DNA of 64,000 nt from positions 1,887,501 to 1,951,500 of the forward strand of contig OX463809.1 of assembly GCA_949825045.1 (NCBI GenBank). The letters run 5' to 3'. A model generated the notes under the pieces. The model worked only from the letters and a program-made list of their open reading frames with translations, did no database searches and was not told the DNA's origin. Position numbers and translations under genes: made by a program. This document shows positions 22,581-33,504 of this stretch, one piece after another. Position 1 is the first letter of the stretch, and the number at the start of each line of letters is the position of its first letter. The DNA comes from Argyresthia goedartella. Its lineage: Eukaryota; Arthropoda; Insecta; Lepidoptera; Argyresthiidae.

Positions 22581-23189
22581 CTGTTCTATATACCAGGACC
22601 TCCTAAAGTATTTTAATTTCTTGTCTCTCGAAGATAGGCGATCTTTAGCAGATCAAGCAACACTATTTAAAATTTTAAGGGGAGGCTTGAACTGTCCAGA
22701 GTTGCTCTCGAGGGTTGGTTTGGTTGTGCCGCGTCCGAACGCTAGAATTGTTAATTATCGTCCAATCTTTGTGAAACCGTCCAGGACCAATATTGGCTCA
22801 AACAGCATTTCATGTAGGATTTTCCGATCTTATAATAAATTGTTCTTGTCTCATTCTGATAAGGTAGATCTATTTGTTCTTAGTTTAGGCAGATTTACAA
22901 CAAATGTAGCAGCTGCCTTAGCGGTCAAGTTATAAGTAAGCCTATCTACCTTTTTTTATTTTTTAGTAATAACATCACCCTTTTCTTGATTTTTTTTTGT
23001 TTAAACACTGCTTTTTATTTTATATGACGGGTGATGTGTAGGCATTTCATAATGTTTTCTTTTTATATGTTGTGTAACCTATAATTGGATCTGCACTGCG
23101 AAATGTTTCGTATTAAGTTAAGTTATATGTTTAGTGTAAGATCGTTGGCTAGCCTTAATAATTAAATGAAATAAAATAAATTCTAACTC
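22581..23189 (+). pseudogene. LINE A ORF2 C-terminus and 3' UTR
   Basis: The open frame 22621-22935 (LSLEDRRSLADQATLFKIL, RIFRSYNKLFL) is the usual C-terminal segment after RT in CR1/jockey-type ORF2. An AT-rich 3' UTR follows, ending in ATTAAATGAAATAAAATAAA. Confidence 0.8.
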
Positions 23190-23551
23190 CGCATGATTTA
23201 ATTTCATTAATAGCATATTATGATCAACACAATCAAATGCCTTCGACAGATCGCAAAAAACTCCGATAGCATCCTGTGCGGCCTCCCATGCAGAATAAAT
23301 ATGAGATATAAGGGTAATACCTGCATCCGTAGTCGATTTACCCCTAGTGAAACCGTATTGTTAGGCGTGGAGTTGTTTTGTACAGTTGAAGTATGAGAGC
23401 ATTTTATTGAGAATAACCTTTTCAAATATTTTACTTAGGTAGTGCTGGAAGAACAGATATTGGTCTGAAATTTGAAGGATCACCCTTATCTCCCGACTTG
23501 AACAGAGGTATCAGTTTACTGTATTTCATGAGGTCTGGGAAAGCTCCATCC
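23190..23551 (-). mobile_element. LINE D fragment, RT region, left of the hAT insertion
   Basis: Nearly collinear with 6900-7283, including the segment GATCAACACAATCAAATGCC (the AFD block of RT in antisense). It stops at the hAT terminal repeat and resumes at 27744. Confidence 0.8.
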
Positions 23552-24178
23552 CAAGGGCGTACCCAGGTAGGGGCAGGGGGGCTACTGCCCCCCCCCCCCC
23601 CCCCCCCCTAGAATAAAATAAACGTCAATTTTCCTGGCAAGTGGGAATTAAAAACGTGTTACCTACTCTGCGCAAAATGAAGTGTTTGAAACAAAATATA
23701 TTTTCAGTCAGATATTTTGATTTAATATTTTTTTTATCTATAATTAAATATTCTACAACATTCGATATAGTATACTGTTAGCGACGCAATATAATTTAAA
23801 TCTCCCGCGAAACCGTCGCATCTCGTAGTTTCCGCTCCCGACGAGATAATCAGAGCCATCTAAGATTAAAGCTGAATATAATTTGGAGAAAACAACATCT
23901 AGCGCTATCTAGTTACGGACGACAGTACTTTTTCCAGTAAAGAGAAATAGCATCAAGCATCAATTTATACGGTCAATAGATAGCGACATCTTGTATTGAA
24001 TAGCAACACCAGGAAGAACGTTCTAGCATGGACTATTCTGGAAAGGAAAGACAGTGATAGCACGCATGCGACAAGGATGGAAATAGAGTCGAGTATTTTC
24101 TACGTATTTAGGAAGCGAGAATATTTGAATATAAAGAGTACCTTGTTATATACAGGCAGAGCAAGGCAATTCAGTTCG

Positions 24179-25080
24179 AATACAATAGTCAATAGTCAAT
24201 AGTCAAAGTACTTTATTACTGTAGATATTTACATATACTTAGCAAACGTCATTTTTTGCCTCTTCTCTACATTGGACCACTGTGGGAGAAGAAGGGCGTA
24301 GAAACTCCCACAGATTTATTTTTAGATCTCTTTTAAAAATAGGTTGTGCTTAACTAATACAAATATGAAAAATTTAATTGTTATGATTAATAAGCAGGAA
24401 TAAATAATTACAAAATTATTAACAGCAAGGTCTGTGTTGAGCCAGATTAACCCCATACAGTCCTGTCATTTAAGTAATCTTGAACATTGTAATATCCCTT
24501 TTTCGACAAAGTCGCTTTAACATGCTTTTTAAATTGCTCAAATGGCAATTTCAAAATCTCCAGAGGTATCTTATTGTAGTAGAGAATGCACTGACCCTTG
24601 AAAGAATTGCTAACCTTCGCGAGTCTAAAACGGGGCGCACATAGTCTGTGATTATTTCTTAGGTTAACATTACAGCTGTCGCTAAGTTTGGAAAATGTTG
24701 TAAGGTTCTTGCGTACATACATTATATTTTCGAAAATAAATTGACTAGCTACTGTTAGTATGTCAATTTCTTTAAAAAGCTCTCTTAAGGAGTCTGTTCG
24801 TTTTAAATTATAAATTGCTCGAATAGCTCTTTTCTGTAAAATAAAAATAGTTTGAATATCCGCTGCTTTCCCCCACAACAAGATACCATAGGACATCACA
24901 CTATGAAAGTAACTAAAATATACTAGCCTAGATGTAGCCACATCCGTGCTTTGTCTGATGTTCCTAACAGCGTAAGCCGCAGAACTTAATTTACCAGCCA
25001 ATTTATCTATGTGGGGTCCCCACTGCAATTTACTATCAATGGTTATTCCAAGAAACTTCGTATCATTTACCAATACAATT
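24179..25080 (-). mobile_element. 5'-truncated LINE in the hAT element
   Basis: Minus-strand LINE with 3' tail units TTGACTA (24182-24206). Its open C-terminal RT piece lies at 25073-24447. Candidate target duplication: CAATTCAGTTCG (24167-24178) and CAATTAAGTTCG (25081-25092), 11 of 12 matching. Same family as LINE D. Confidence 0.8.
24447..25073 (-). CDS. LINE reverse transcriptase C-terminal fragment, 208 codons
   Basis: An uninterrupted frame beginning inside RT (DTKFLGITIDSKLQWGPHID), then YFSYFHSVMSYGILLWGKA and IFILQKRAIRAIYNL, continuing to the natural C-terminus. It lacks the catalytic YADD region because the element is 5'-truncated, so it has no enzymatic role. Its openness suggests a fairly young insertion compared with its relatives at 6.2-7.9 kb. 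Confidence 0.85.
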   Translation of the reverse strand: MVNDTKFLGITIDSKLQWGPHIDKLAGKLSSAAYAVRNIRQSTDVATSRLVYFSYFHSVMSYGILLWGKAADIQTIFILQKRAIRAIYNLKRTDSLRELFKEIDILTVASQFIFENIMYVRKNLTTFSKLSDSCNVNLRNNHRLCAPRFRLAKVSNSFKGQCILYYNKIPLEILKLPFEQFKKHVKATLSKKGYYNVQDYLNDRTVWG

Positions 25081-25176
25081 CAATTAAGTTCGGTGCGCCA
25101 TAGTGTCTTATAGTTTAGTTGCGGCGACACGAGATTAACGTTTACTGCGCAACAACTGGAAATATTACTCCGTCAA

Positions 25177-27586
25177 ATGGATATCAGGAAATACTTTGAA
25201 AGAGGTGAGTCAAAACAAAATACATACATATGTACCTAATATGATTATTTGATTTGTTTAAGGAGGTCTCTCTTGTAAGTGTATATCTTTAGCATATTAA
25301 TTACTTACAATATTAAAATTTATTAATTACAAGACGTGGTTTTGTTATAATTGTATATTATATTATGTTTTGATTATTTGGCGTTTAAACCACAAAGTTA
25401 ACGAATTTTGAATATCGCAATTTTACTTTTACTGATAGGAAGTAAATGATATTTCAATGTGATATTTTATAGGTATCTTGATCTTTATTTTCGTCCTATG
25501 CCTAAACACCGTAAGAGTAATTTTGTGTACCTATCCATTTTTTAGGGACAACACGCGAAAAAAGAAAAAAAGGTCGGGAAAGTAGCAGTGGAAGCGATGA
25601 AAATGACAACCATGATAAAACTACTCATGTAATGCCAAGATCATTGCATGCTAACATTGGACAAGCGTCACATTCTCCAGCAGAACCTGTTAATATATCT
25701 GTTGCCGACTATTCTTCTCCATCGACATCCCCACAAACTTATGACGTAAACGTCGATCCTTAAATTATATTGGACGATGGCTATCATGAAAATGATTTGG
25801 GTCGTTATGTTGGGTTGGCTACCAAACTATCGACGGAAAAGAAGATGGAGTTGTTACAAAATCCTTGGATCCCGCCCAGAAATTACGATTTTGAAAGTGA
25901 TGCAAGCCATTTGAAAAGAAAATTTAATCATGCTTGGTTGGATCAATATGCACGATGGCTAGTATATTCCAAGCGATGGGGGTGTTTTATTAGATTTATT
26001 GAAGTTGAGAATCAATTCAGGGGACGACAAATTAAAGAGTCACCTGGAAAAGTGCCGTCGCAATGCAGTTTACACATCGCCAAAAATACAAAATGAATTG
26101 ATAAATTTATGTGCCGAAGTTATTAAGGAGAATATAATAAGTGAGGTTCAGAAGACCATGGCTTACGCAGTCTTAGCTGAGAAACAGCAGACGTAGCTGG
26201 GAAAGAACAGCTGTCAATAGGCGTGCGGTTCTACGACGAAAGCAAAAGGAAAATCAGAGAAGAATTTGTAGGGTTCGTTGAACTAAAAGCACAAAATGCT
26301 TTAGCAATTGCCAAAGCAATTGACAATTTCTTGATTAGTTCTAACCTCCCAACCGAAGATTGCGTAGGGTTTGGATTCGATGGCTGTTCTACAATGGCAG
26401 GGAAGAGGGTGGCGTACAAGCCATTTTGAGAAAAAAATATCCTCGTGCTTTATATTTTCATTGCCCAAGTCACAAACTCAACCCTGTTGTGAATGATGCG
26501 AACGCTAGTGCCAGAAATTAGAAATACTATCGCCACTGTAAAGGATGTTATAACGTTTTTTCGACACGTCGAAACTACGCTCCAAACCTATCACGATTGT
26601 GTGAGACGAGTTGGTCCGAAAAATAGAAATCAATCAAAAATTTTTCTCAACATTTCCCAGAACTTGTGAAATCTCTAGAAACGTTATCCGTACAGGGAAA
26701 TTATGCCACCAGAAAATCTGCATATCAGTAGCATTCAGCCGTTACAAAACCAGTGTTTATTGTTGCTCTACAAACAATAGCCAAATATTCAACAGTTTTA
26801 GAACCAGTAGTTAACGCACTCCAAGCTAAATCGATCGACATGATCTCGGTGGGGGAACACATCAAAAATATCAAGGACATTCTCATTCTCAGAAATGACC
26901 GCGAGTTTCCTGATAGAATAAGTAATGAAAAAAAGCGCGAGCTGTTGCAATGGATTTGAACATAGAAATTTCGGTTCCACGTCTTGCTCACAAGCAAACA
27001 CATAGAAGTAATCCGCCATCAGACAATGATAACGAATATTGGCGGCGTTCTCTGATAACACCATAAATTGATTCACTCATTTCATCGTTGAATAGTCGAT
27101 TCTCCCAATAAAACACTCCGGCGTTTGCTTTAAGTAAGCTACATCCCTTGTATATGACCAAAACCAGCATTACAGACTTACACAAGAACGCAGAATCATT
27201 CCAAGAATTTTATAACCTGGATATCACCGGAGAACTGAACCTTTGACATAATTTATGGGTGAAGAAGGCTTTATCAGTGATCAATTAAGGGACATAGAAG
27301 TAGTTGATCTGTTCAACGAAGCCAACGTTTTTTACCCTGCTTTCAGAAAGGCATTGATTATTTTAAGCACTATCCCATGCACCACGCCACGGCGACCTTA
27401 GAACGGTCATTCAGCACGCTGCGAAGAGTTAAAACGTGGCTTAGAAGCACCATGGGTGAAGAAAGGCTTACGGGTTTATGTCTGATGAGCGTACATCGCA
27501 ATTATTTAAAGGAAAACAGTGATTTTATTGAAATAACTGTCATAGACAAATTTTCGGCAAACCCGAGAAGATTACTGTTAAATTGA
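25177..27586 (+). pseudogene. hAT transposase (TTF/DUF4371-type), decayed
   Basis: Exon 1 (25177-25204, MDIRKYFERG, donor GTGAGT) joins exon 2 at 25546 (TTTTTTAG acceptor), completing the Gly codon. After an acidic Ser-rich stretch comes a TAA at about 25761, then a zinc-finger-like N-terminal region (NDLGRYVG, LLQNPWIPPRNYDF, 25770-26050). Next are DESKRKIREEFVGF and FGFDGCSTMAGK (first acidic catalytic site, 26223-26420), HCPSHK (26459), an alpha-helical middle, and the C-terminal dimerisation block ATLERSFSTLRRVKTWL (27385-27440) with NYLKENSDF after it. Frameshifts at about 26070, 26200, 26410, 26700 and beyond make it inactive. Confidence 0.8.
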
Positions 27587-27743
27587 TATATATATATAGT
27601 ATTTTGTTTTGTGTCATAATCAAACTAATTAATAAAAGAAAATTTTCATGATTTTTTTGTTTCAATATACCTTACCGACCATCTTCTCGAAACAGGTATG
27701 AGCTGCCCCCCCCCCCCTAGCTGAAATCCTGGGTACGCCCTTG

Positions 27744-28880
27744 TCGTCAACTCATTTATTGAATATATAAGCTAAGTGTGGGGCTATAACTAGAATTAAT
27801 GAACCAATGACTTTGAATAATATACCCCACAGGTCTTCAGTATTTTTTAAGTTAAGTAATCTAAACGTTTTGACAATGTCCTGGGGATATACATGATGAA
27901 ATTTTAAGTATACCAATACCATACTGACCCTAGTGTTATTTTTTAATATTCTCTGCTTCATATGGAGATGAATTTAGACGATCTGTTGTGAGTAAGGGTT
28001 GTTTTTGCAAAACTAACTTGAAAGTTTTGGAATATTTTTAACATAGTCAAATTTTCAAATTTTCGATCAGTTATAGGTTTTTTGTTCATAAAGGTCATAC
28101 AAGATAACTCTACTTTTACGAATTCCAAACGTTGCCCAGTCATTAAATTTAGATTTACCATTGTAGTCACTGACTTTCTTTAGTTTAAAAACTTTATTAA
28201 ATTTTGTTTGAATAATGTTGAAGAGGTCTGAGTAGATTTTGCTGTTTGGGTTCTGTTCATTAAAATCACGTACTGGCAGTTATATCTAAGTTTTTCGTAT
28301 ATGTCTCTAGTCGGGGATGTAATAGGCCTATAAAATGATGGACCAGTCTTATCCTTACTAGCAATTGTGAATGAAACTGTTTGACCACTGTGACCGTAGG
28401 TAAGCAGTTAATTACATTTTTACTACTGAATGCATAGGCACAAAAAACGTTATATAAGCAAGTTTGGCTGGTAAGTGTAAATCTAGTCGGCTCTAGAAAT
28501 AAATGACATAAATGAAATGATTTGAATAAAGTTATTAATCGTTGTTTCATTGTTGTTCCTACAAGAAAATCTACATTAAGATCGCCACAAATAATTATCT
28601 TTTTTCTGTTTTTACATAAACAGAGGGACGAAACGGCCATGGCCTTTTTCATCCCTCGGTGGCCTATAGACACAAACAATAATATGGCTATCTAACTCAA
28701 CACAGGATACCTCTATTTGTCTTTCAACAGTACGTGCAAGAATATATTTCTGTTGTTTCACATTTATATTATTTTTTACTAAGATTAAAGAACCACCACT
28801 ATAAACAGTCTTTCTATTGTAACAACTGACAATTTTGTAATTATTTATGTTAAAAGACATCATATTTTCCTTTAATCAGT
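27744..28880 (-). mobile_element. LINE D continuation: linker and endonuclease
   Basis: Collinear with 7284-7760 up to about 28240, then the minus frames 28679-28266 and 28863-28612 give the endonuclease (SCYNRKTVYSGGSLILVK, VCVYRPP, IIICGDLNVDFL, EPTRFTLTSQTC). Frames are shifted against each other near 28640. It joins the 23190-23551 segment across the hAT element. Confidence 0.8.
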
Positions 28881-29159
28881 GTTCTGTAATACACATAACA
28901 TCGACTAATACAAGTACTTTGCCAGGTAGCCCCTGGATGTTTTGATGGGCAATATTTAGGCGGGGCTTACACTTTGACTTATTCTTCTTGATCATCGGGG
29001 TTTGGTGATGAGCAGCATATTAGCAACACACAGATAACATGATCTCAAGAATATCAAGAACAAGAAATGCCGGATTTTGACAATACACAAATATTCTTTA
29101 CACGCTTAAACTTTGGTATCCATTTATCACAGTTTCCCAGCATCATCAGGGTCTGGTGA

Positions 29160-29320
29160 AGAGCAGACAAGACAGTCACGACACGAAATCAGAGACGAAT
29201 ACACAGGACAGAATGACACAGAAATGCGTGTGAACATTTTTGTCACTTTTAGTCCAGTGTATTTGTCTCGCTTTTCGTTTCGTGTCTGTCTTGTCTGTTC
29301 AGTGAGAATCTCGCCATGGT
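29160..29320. repeat. Imperfect 60-bp inverted repeat (hairpin)
   Basis: The arm GACAAGACAG...ACACAGGAC (about 29165-29215) pairs with GTCCAGTG...CTGTCTTGTC (about 29260-29305) with few mismatches. It lies just downstream of the piggyBac-derived gene's stop, next to a second, perfect hairpin. Confidence 0.75.
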
Positions 29321-29350
29321 TAGACACAGATAGTAATCTGTGTCTAACCA
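29318..29350. terminator. Perfect hairpin just downstream of the piggyBac-derived gene stop codon
   Basis: GGTTAGACACAGA and TCTGTGTCTAACC form a 13-bp perfect stem with a 6-nt loop, about 10 bp after the stop codon at 29360 (minus-strand gene). In a eukaryote this is not a classical terminator; it could be a 3' UTR structure or the relic of a transposon end. Confidence 0.5.
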
Positions 29351-29359
29351 CACACACTT

Positions 29360-32300
29360 TCACAGTAGTGAAAGGTGATAAGATTTAAAGCAATACATGA
29401 TGCAAAGGTCAACATCGCACGTGTCGCACTTCCACACTGTGCGAGTATCGACTTTGTGTTTAGCACACCATTTGCATCGTGCCCTGCCTGTCTGGTTTTT
29501 CATGGCGAAGTGACCTTCTTTTGGAACTGTTGCTCCCGTTTTCTTTGTGGGAACATATTTTGTTATGATCTCATCTGCCAGCTGAACCCTGAACTGTCTC
29601 TGGGTAATCTTTTTTTTGTGCTGGTATATAACACATGCGTTGTATATAGAGACGTTTAAAAGCCGGCGGAAAAGTTTCTTGTACCAGATGGAGTTTCGTA
29701 CCCTTTCTACGGGGAAGGCTTGGAGCATCTGGTCCTTCTTATCGACGCCACCCATAGAAAGGTTGTAGTCTAAGACAACTTTTGGTTTGTACTTATAGTA
29801 CCCAAATTTCTCTTTTCCACCGACTTCTACAGTGTGATAAGTGGATATCATAGATACCACGTTTGTGTCCTTCCAGGTAAGAATTGCGAGATCGTTGGTG
29901 TGACTAAAAGCAACTTCACCTGTACGCATATTGGTTTTAGTGCTATTGCGCAGACTATCCGGCACAAACTCTCGTGTAAGTCGGAGCGTGCCCATTGTGT
30001 CGGTCTTAAGTTTTTTCAAAGTACGGGACAGTAATGGGGAGTTGTAGATGTTGTCCATCACAAGAGTATGGCCCTTATTCAGTAAAGGGCGGACCAGATT
30101 GAACACAACTTTCGACGTAGGTCTCTCAGGCTCAGTGTTATTGGAGTCGGTCAGCTCATCCACAGGTTTTTGTTGCTTATCACTTTTTCCCGTGTAAATG
30201 ATAAATTTCCAGAGATATCCAGTTCTGGACTCGCAGAGCTCGTAGCTCTTTATACCTACCGAAGCTGCTTTGGTTGCATTCAACTGTACAAAAGACAATC
30301 TGCCCTTCCACAGCAACAGAGACTCATCGATTACAATAGTTTGCTCCGGTAGATATAAAGAACTAAATTTCTCATTTAAATGGTCAATCACCGGTTGAAC
30401 TTTCGCCAGTTTTTTGCGGTCACCTGAGACACCTTGGGGAAGGGTGGCATTATCCACAAAATGCAGGCATCTTTTAAGCAACAAAAACCTGGAGTAAGGC
30501 ATTATGTCACCGAATTGGCCGACCTGTAGGTATTTCAAGCACGGGTACCAAAACTCCTTCTCCACCGGTACTGGAATAATGCTTTGGAGCATGATTATGC
30601 CGAAAAATAACCACAGTTCCTCTTCAGTGACATTTTTCCATCTATTTATTCGCGCCTTTGCTTTTAAAGTCGGATCATTGAGCAAATCATTTGCGTACCT
30701 GTTGGTCTCGCGAACGATTTGCTCAATGATGGATTTGTCCCAAAATTTTTCAAAAATGCTTAATGGGGATAGCCCATCAGTACTAAAAGTAGGACCAGCT
30801 TGGCCTATAAATAGTTCCCGCTGCCCTTTGAAAACAGTTGGGTCATGTGACCAATCAAAGTGAAATAGATCCATGTCGGGCATCTCCCTCAAAGCCGCGT
30901 TGTCGCGCGCATCTATATCCTCAAGCTGCGCGCGCGCCAAAGGCGGAATGTCGTGTAAATTAGATGGAAATTCCGTAACATCTCTTGTTCGCGAAATGAC
31001 GGCTGGGCTCTCCGCCAAATCGAAATCCAGTTCATCCTCTTCGACGTCGCTCCCAGGATTCCCTTCACGGGACAGCATATAATCCAAAAAAGTTTCTGTT
31101 GCTTCATCAAAAGTATTTGGATCTAAAACAAAATACTGTACTAAATAACCTGAAGTCCGACCTAGAAAATACATTAGTTTGAAATCCAAAGCATAGCATC
31201 CGGTGATCTCTGTACCCGAGCGGTAAGCCAACTACATTGCCGTAGTACCTTTGATCCTGGGTTCGAATCGTCGACAAAAAGTAAAAACGGGTCAAGTGCG
31301 AGTCTAACATGCGCACGAAGGGTTCCGTACCACCGTACAATGGTAGGGATGGTGTGGAGTGAATAGTTTGGATTTTACATCGCAAAATATTGTTTACAAA
31401 GTTATTGGTGCGGCTACTTTACACTCCATGCACGTAACCAGGGGCATTCATATGTTTGTATGTGGTATTGAAAGAATTGTTGTATGGGGGCCCCTTAAAT
31501 ATTTATTTTATTGTTTTTAGTATTTTTTGTTTTAGCGGCAATAGAAATACATCATCTGTGAAAATTTCATCTGTCTTACTATCACGGTTCCTGAGATACA
31601 GCCTGGTGACAGACGGACGGACAGACGGATGGACAGCGGAGGCTTAGTATTAGGGTCCCGTTTGGCACACTTCGGGTACGGAGCTCTAAAAACTTCTTTC
31701 TTGGGTCTTCGACGTTCACATGTTTGTGTCATTGCTGTTTCTGGTTTCCACGATACAGGATACCCTGCCCTAGTGTGTGGTCAGAAGCAATGTATGTGAT
31801 TGACCATGTGTGATATGTTATGTACAATGCTATCAACCACCGTAACCGTACGCTCGGCCACATTAGACCGTCCAGATAAAAATAGAAGGTATCAAAATTA
31901 TCAACTGACCGTCTCTGTATGACGTTGATGATCCGGATGCAGGGGATTCTTGTGTCAATGTTGGAGACTGGGAAGGAGTTGATTCTATTGAGTCTCTTGA
32001 TTCTGCGGTAGATGCTGAAAAATGCAACGTAGAAGTTACTCAGGAAACTTAGTTTAGCTAAAATTTACATTCAAACAATTACGTTTTTAATTATAATACT
32101 CACAAGGTAAAAATTCAATTATTTGAATATGCACATTCTCGACTAAATCGATTTTGCCTATTTCTGCCGGTGCGAAATTCTGTAGTCCTGTCAACGTCGT
32201 GAAGACTAATTTGCGTTCTCTATAAAACAATATAATCATCAAAAAAAAAAAAACGTAATTACTAATTTCATATATGTACACTACACCTAAAACTTACTTA

Positions 32301-33504
32301 TGGGGAATAGCGTTTTCCTTCCATATTGCCTCCCCATGTACCTCAGGACTCGATTCCAATGGTTGGTCTAAAAAGTATGAAATTATTAAGATTTCCATAT
32401 ATTTAAAAAAATGCGAGAATTTAAACAGAACAAACTTACAATTCATGCTTGACTTGCCAGGTACAGGAGAATCAGGCATTTCTTTCCATGAAGCCTCAAG
32501 ACTCAATTCCAATGGTTGATCTAAAAATATGAGATTATTAAAATTTCCATATATTTAAAAAATATGAGAATTTAAAAAAAATAGCTACCTGATGGGGCAG
32601 GTTCAGGAGAATTTGGGAATGAAAATGTTGAAAAGCCAGATGTTACAACCGCATCACCGTTCTTCTTGTCAAGTACTGGTTCTAGTAATAAAATAATATG
32701 TTTTAAATGCAATAAAAATATACCTAAAGGAAGTAGAATAGATTGAAACCAACCGTTCATCTTTGAAGACATTATCTGCCACGGCTGGAGAACACGAAGA
32801 CGAGGAACTGCTGAAACACCAACCATTAGAGGACATGGCGTCCGAGTTGGAGAGACTTTTCTGTAAAATTATTTATTATTATATAAAAATATAACAACCA
32901 TTATCATATTCAGCCCACAACAACATACTGCTGGGCATAGGCCTCTTCTCTAAAGCGCAAATCGCCCCGGTCTTGTGCAAATAACTCCCAGTGACACCTG
33001 TACGGCGTCATTGCCAACAATTATGGACGGCACATTTAGCAGGCGATTTGTCATGATCTTGGTCTTGGACCTGTTCACCCTGAAACTAACTTTTAGGGAA
33101 GCTTTGTGCAATTCTGCGAGCATATGTTGGAGATCTGAGACGCATTGGGTGACGAGAAAGAGGTCATCCACAACATGCTTGCACAGTTAATGTTGACTCC
33201 TCTCTCACTCCAATCCAACGTCTTCATAATGTCCTCCAGAATGTTGGTGAATAATTTAGATGAGAGAGTGTCGCCCTGTCGGACACCCCGGTCTATAGAC
33301 ACGAAGTTGGATATCATACACACCTGCATTGTCATTTGCAACAACCATTTGCATTTATGATAAAATCATGTCTTACCTTTTTTTTTTCCTTTCCGGAGCA
33401 TCAGGTAATAAAAACCTGCCCACTTCTTTTTCTTCTCTGAGGGCAAACAGACTTAATCTTTGTTCATCGGATAGGGCACTTATTATTTTTTTGGGAGATG
33501 ACAT
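29360..33504 (-). CDS. piggyBac transposase-derived gene, eight coding exons, about 820 aa
   Basis: Coding exons (minus strand): 33504-33377, 32860-32754, 32681-32589, 32520-32440, 32367-32298, 32219-32104, 32014-31910 and 31122-29360. Every intron begins GT and ends AG, and the phases (2,1,1,1,2,1,1) join all eight exons into one frame. Exon 1 starts MSSPKKIISALSDEQRLSLF. Exons 2-7 are Ser/Pro/acidic-rich linker sequence. Exon 8 carries the piggyBac DDE domain with catalytic Asp in TIVIDESLLLWKG (about 499), LVMDNIYNSPLL (about 590) and GGVDKKDQM (about 694), and a C-terminal cysteine-rich domain (RCKWC, CDTC, C-x3-C-x4-H). The longer exon-8 frame running to 31231 begins with TTG and reads antisense through a tRNA-derived repeat, so it is not the true start. 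Exon 1 is preceded by a possible acceptor (33539), suggesting a 5' UTR exon upstream. No TTAA-flanked ends were found, so a domesticated host gene is plausible; an intron-bearing transposon is the alternative. Confidence 0.85.
31198..31275 (+). repeat. tRNA-derived SINE head in intron 7
   Basis: A box-like ACCCGAGCGG (31213-31222) and a B box GGTTCGAATC (31260-31269) at tRNA-like spacing mark a pol III promoter of SINE type. It lies antisense to the piggyBac-derived gene, inside its last intron. Confidence 0.6.
31280..31695 (+). repeat. Dispersed lepidopteran-type repeat (GGGTTCCGTACC...GGGTACGGAGC)
   Basis: Bounded by GGGTTCCGTACC (31320-31331) and GGGTACGGAGC (31674-31684), which are imperfect inverted copies. 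The inner sequence includes AGCGGCAATAGAAATACATC and GACAGACGGACGGACAGACG. I recall this as a very common repeat in moth and butterfly genomes (recollection, not a search). It may form the body of the adjoining SINE. Confidence 0.6.
32368..32588 (-). repeat. Tandem exon-intron duplication inside the piggyBac-derived gene
   Basis: Intron 3 plus exon 4 (32588-32440) and intron 4 plus exon 5 (32439-32298) are related copies. Both introns share ATTTCCATATATTTAAAAAA, and both exons begin with Gln-Pro-Leu-Glu. The unit is about 145 bp. Confidence 0.8.
32900..33350 (-). mobile_element. RTE-type LINE fragment in intron 1 of the piggyBac-derived gene
   Basis: Minus frames give RGVRQGDTLSSKLFTNILE (33290-33240) and MDDLFLVTQCVSDLQHML (33171-33115), the RT palm of RTE-clade LINEs with the catalytic pair as DD. 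A following TGGGCATAGGCCTCTTCT is typical of RTE-derived repeats. It is truncated and shifted, inserted between exons 1 and 2, and removed by splicing. Confidence 0.75.

Larger units (their letters stand above)
23552..27743 (+). mobile_element. hAT element, 4.2 kb, inserted in LINE D
   Basis: Terminal inverted repeats are CAAGGGCGTACCCAGG (23552-23567) and CCTGGGTACGCCCTTG (27728-27743), each next to a long C tract (about 22 Cs near 23588; about 13 near 27704). Flanks match the uninterrupted LINE copy at 7283/7284. A clean 8-bp duplication is not visible (CTCCATCC against TCGTCAAC). It holds a broken transposase gene on the plus strand and a nested LINE fragment at 24179-25080. Confidence 0.85.

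Noticed and set aside
23581..23610. Long C tract as a possible regulatory or recombination element
   Set aside because: It is part of the hAT end; a matching C tract lies by the other end at about 27704.
29318..29350. Hairpin as a bacterial-type terminator
   Set aside because: The sequence context is eukaryotic and no T run follows; kept only as a structural feature.
31123..31231. N-terminal extension of the piggyBac ORF starting at 31231
   Set aside because: The first codon is TTG, the sequence is a tRNA-like repeat in antisense, and an in-phase splice acceptor at 31123 joins the real upstream exon.
31198..31275. Free-standing tRNA gene
   Set aside because: A and B boxes are present, but the cloverleaf arms do not pair well and a repeat body follows, so it is a SINE head.
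31900..32051. Acidic plus-strand frame ending at 32051
   Set aside because: It is the antisense shadow of exon 7 of the piggyBac-derived gene, which has acceptor, donor and phase support on the minus strand.
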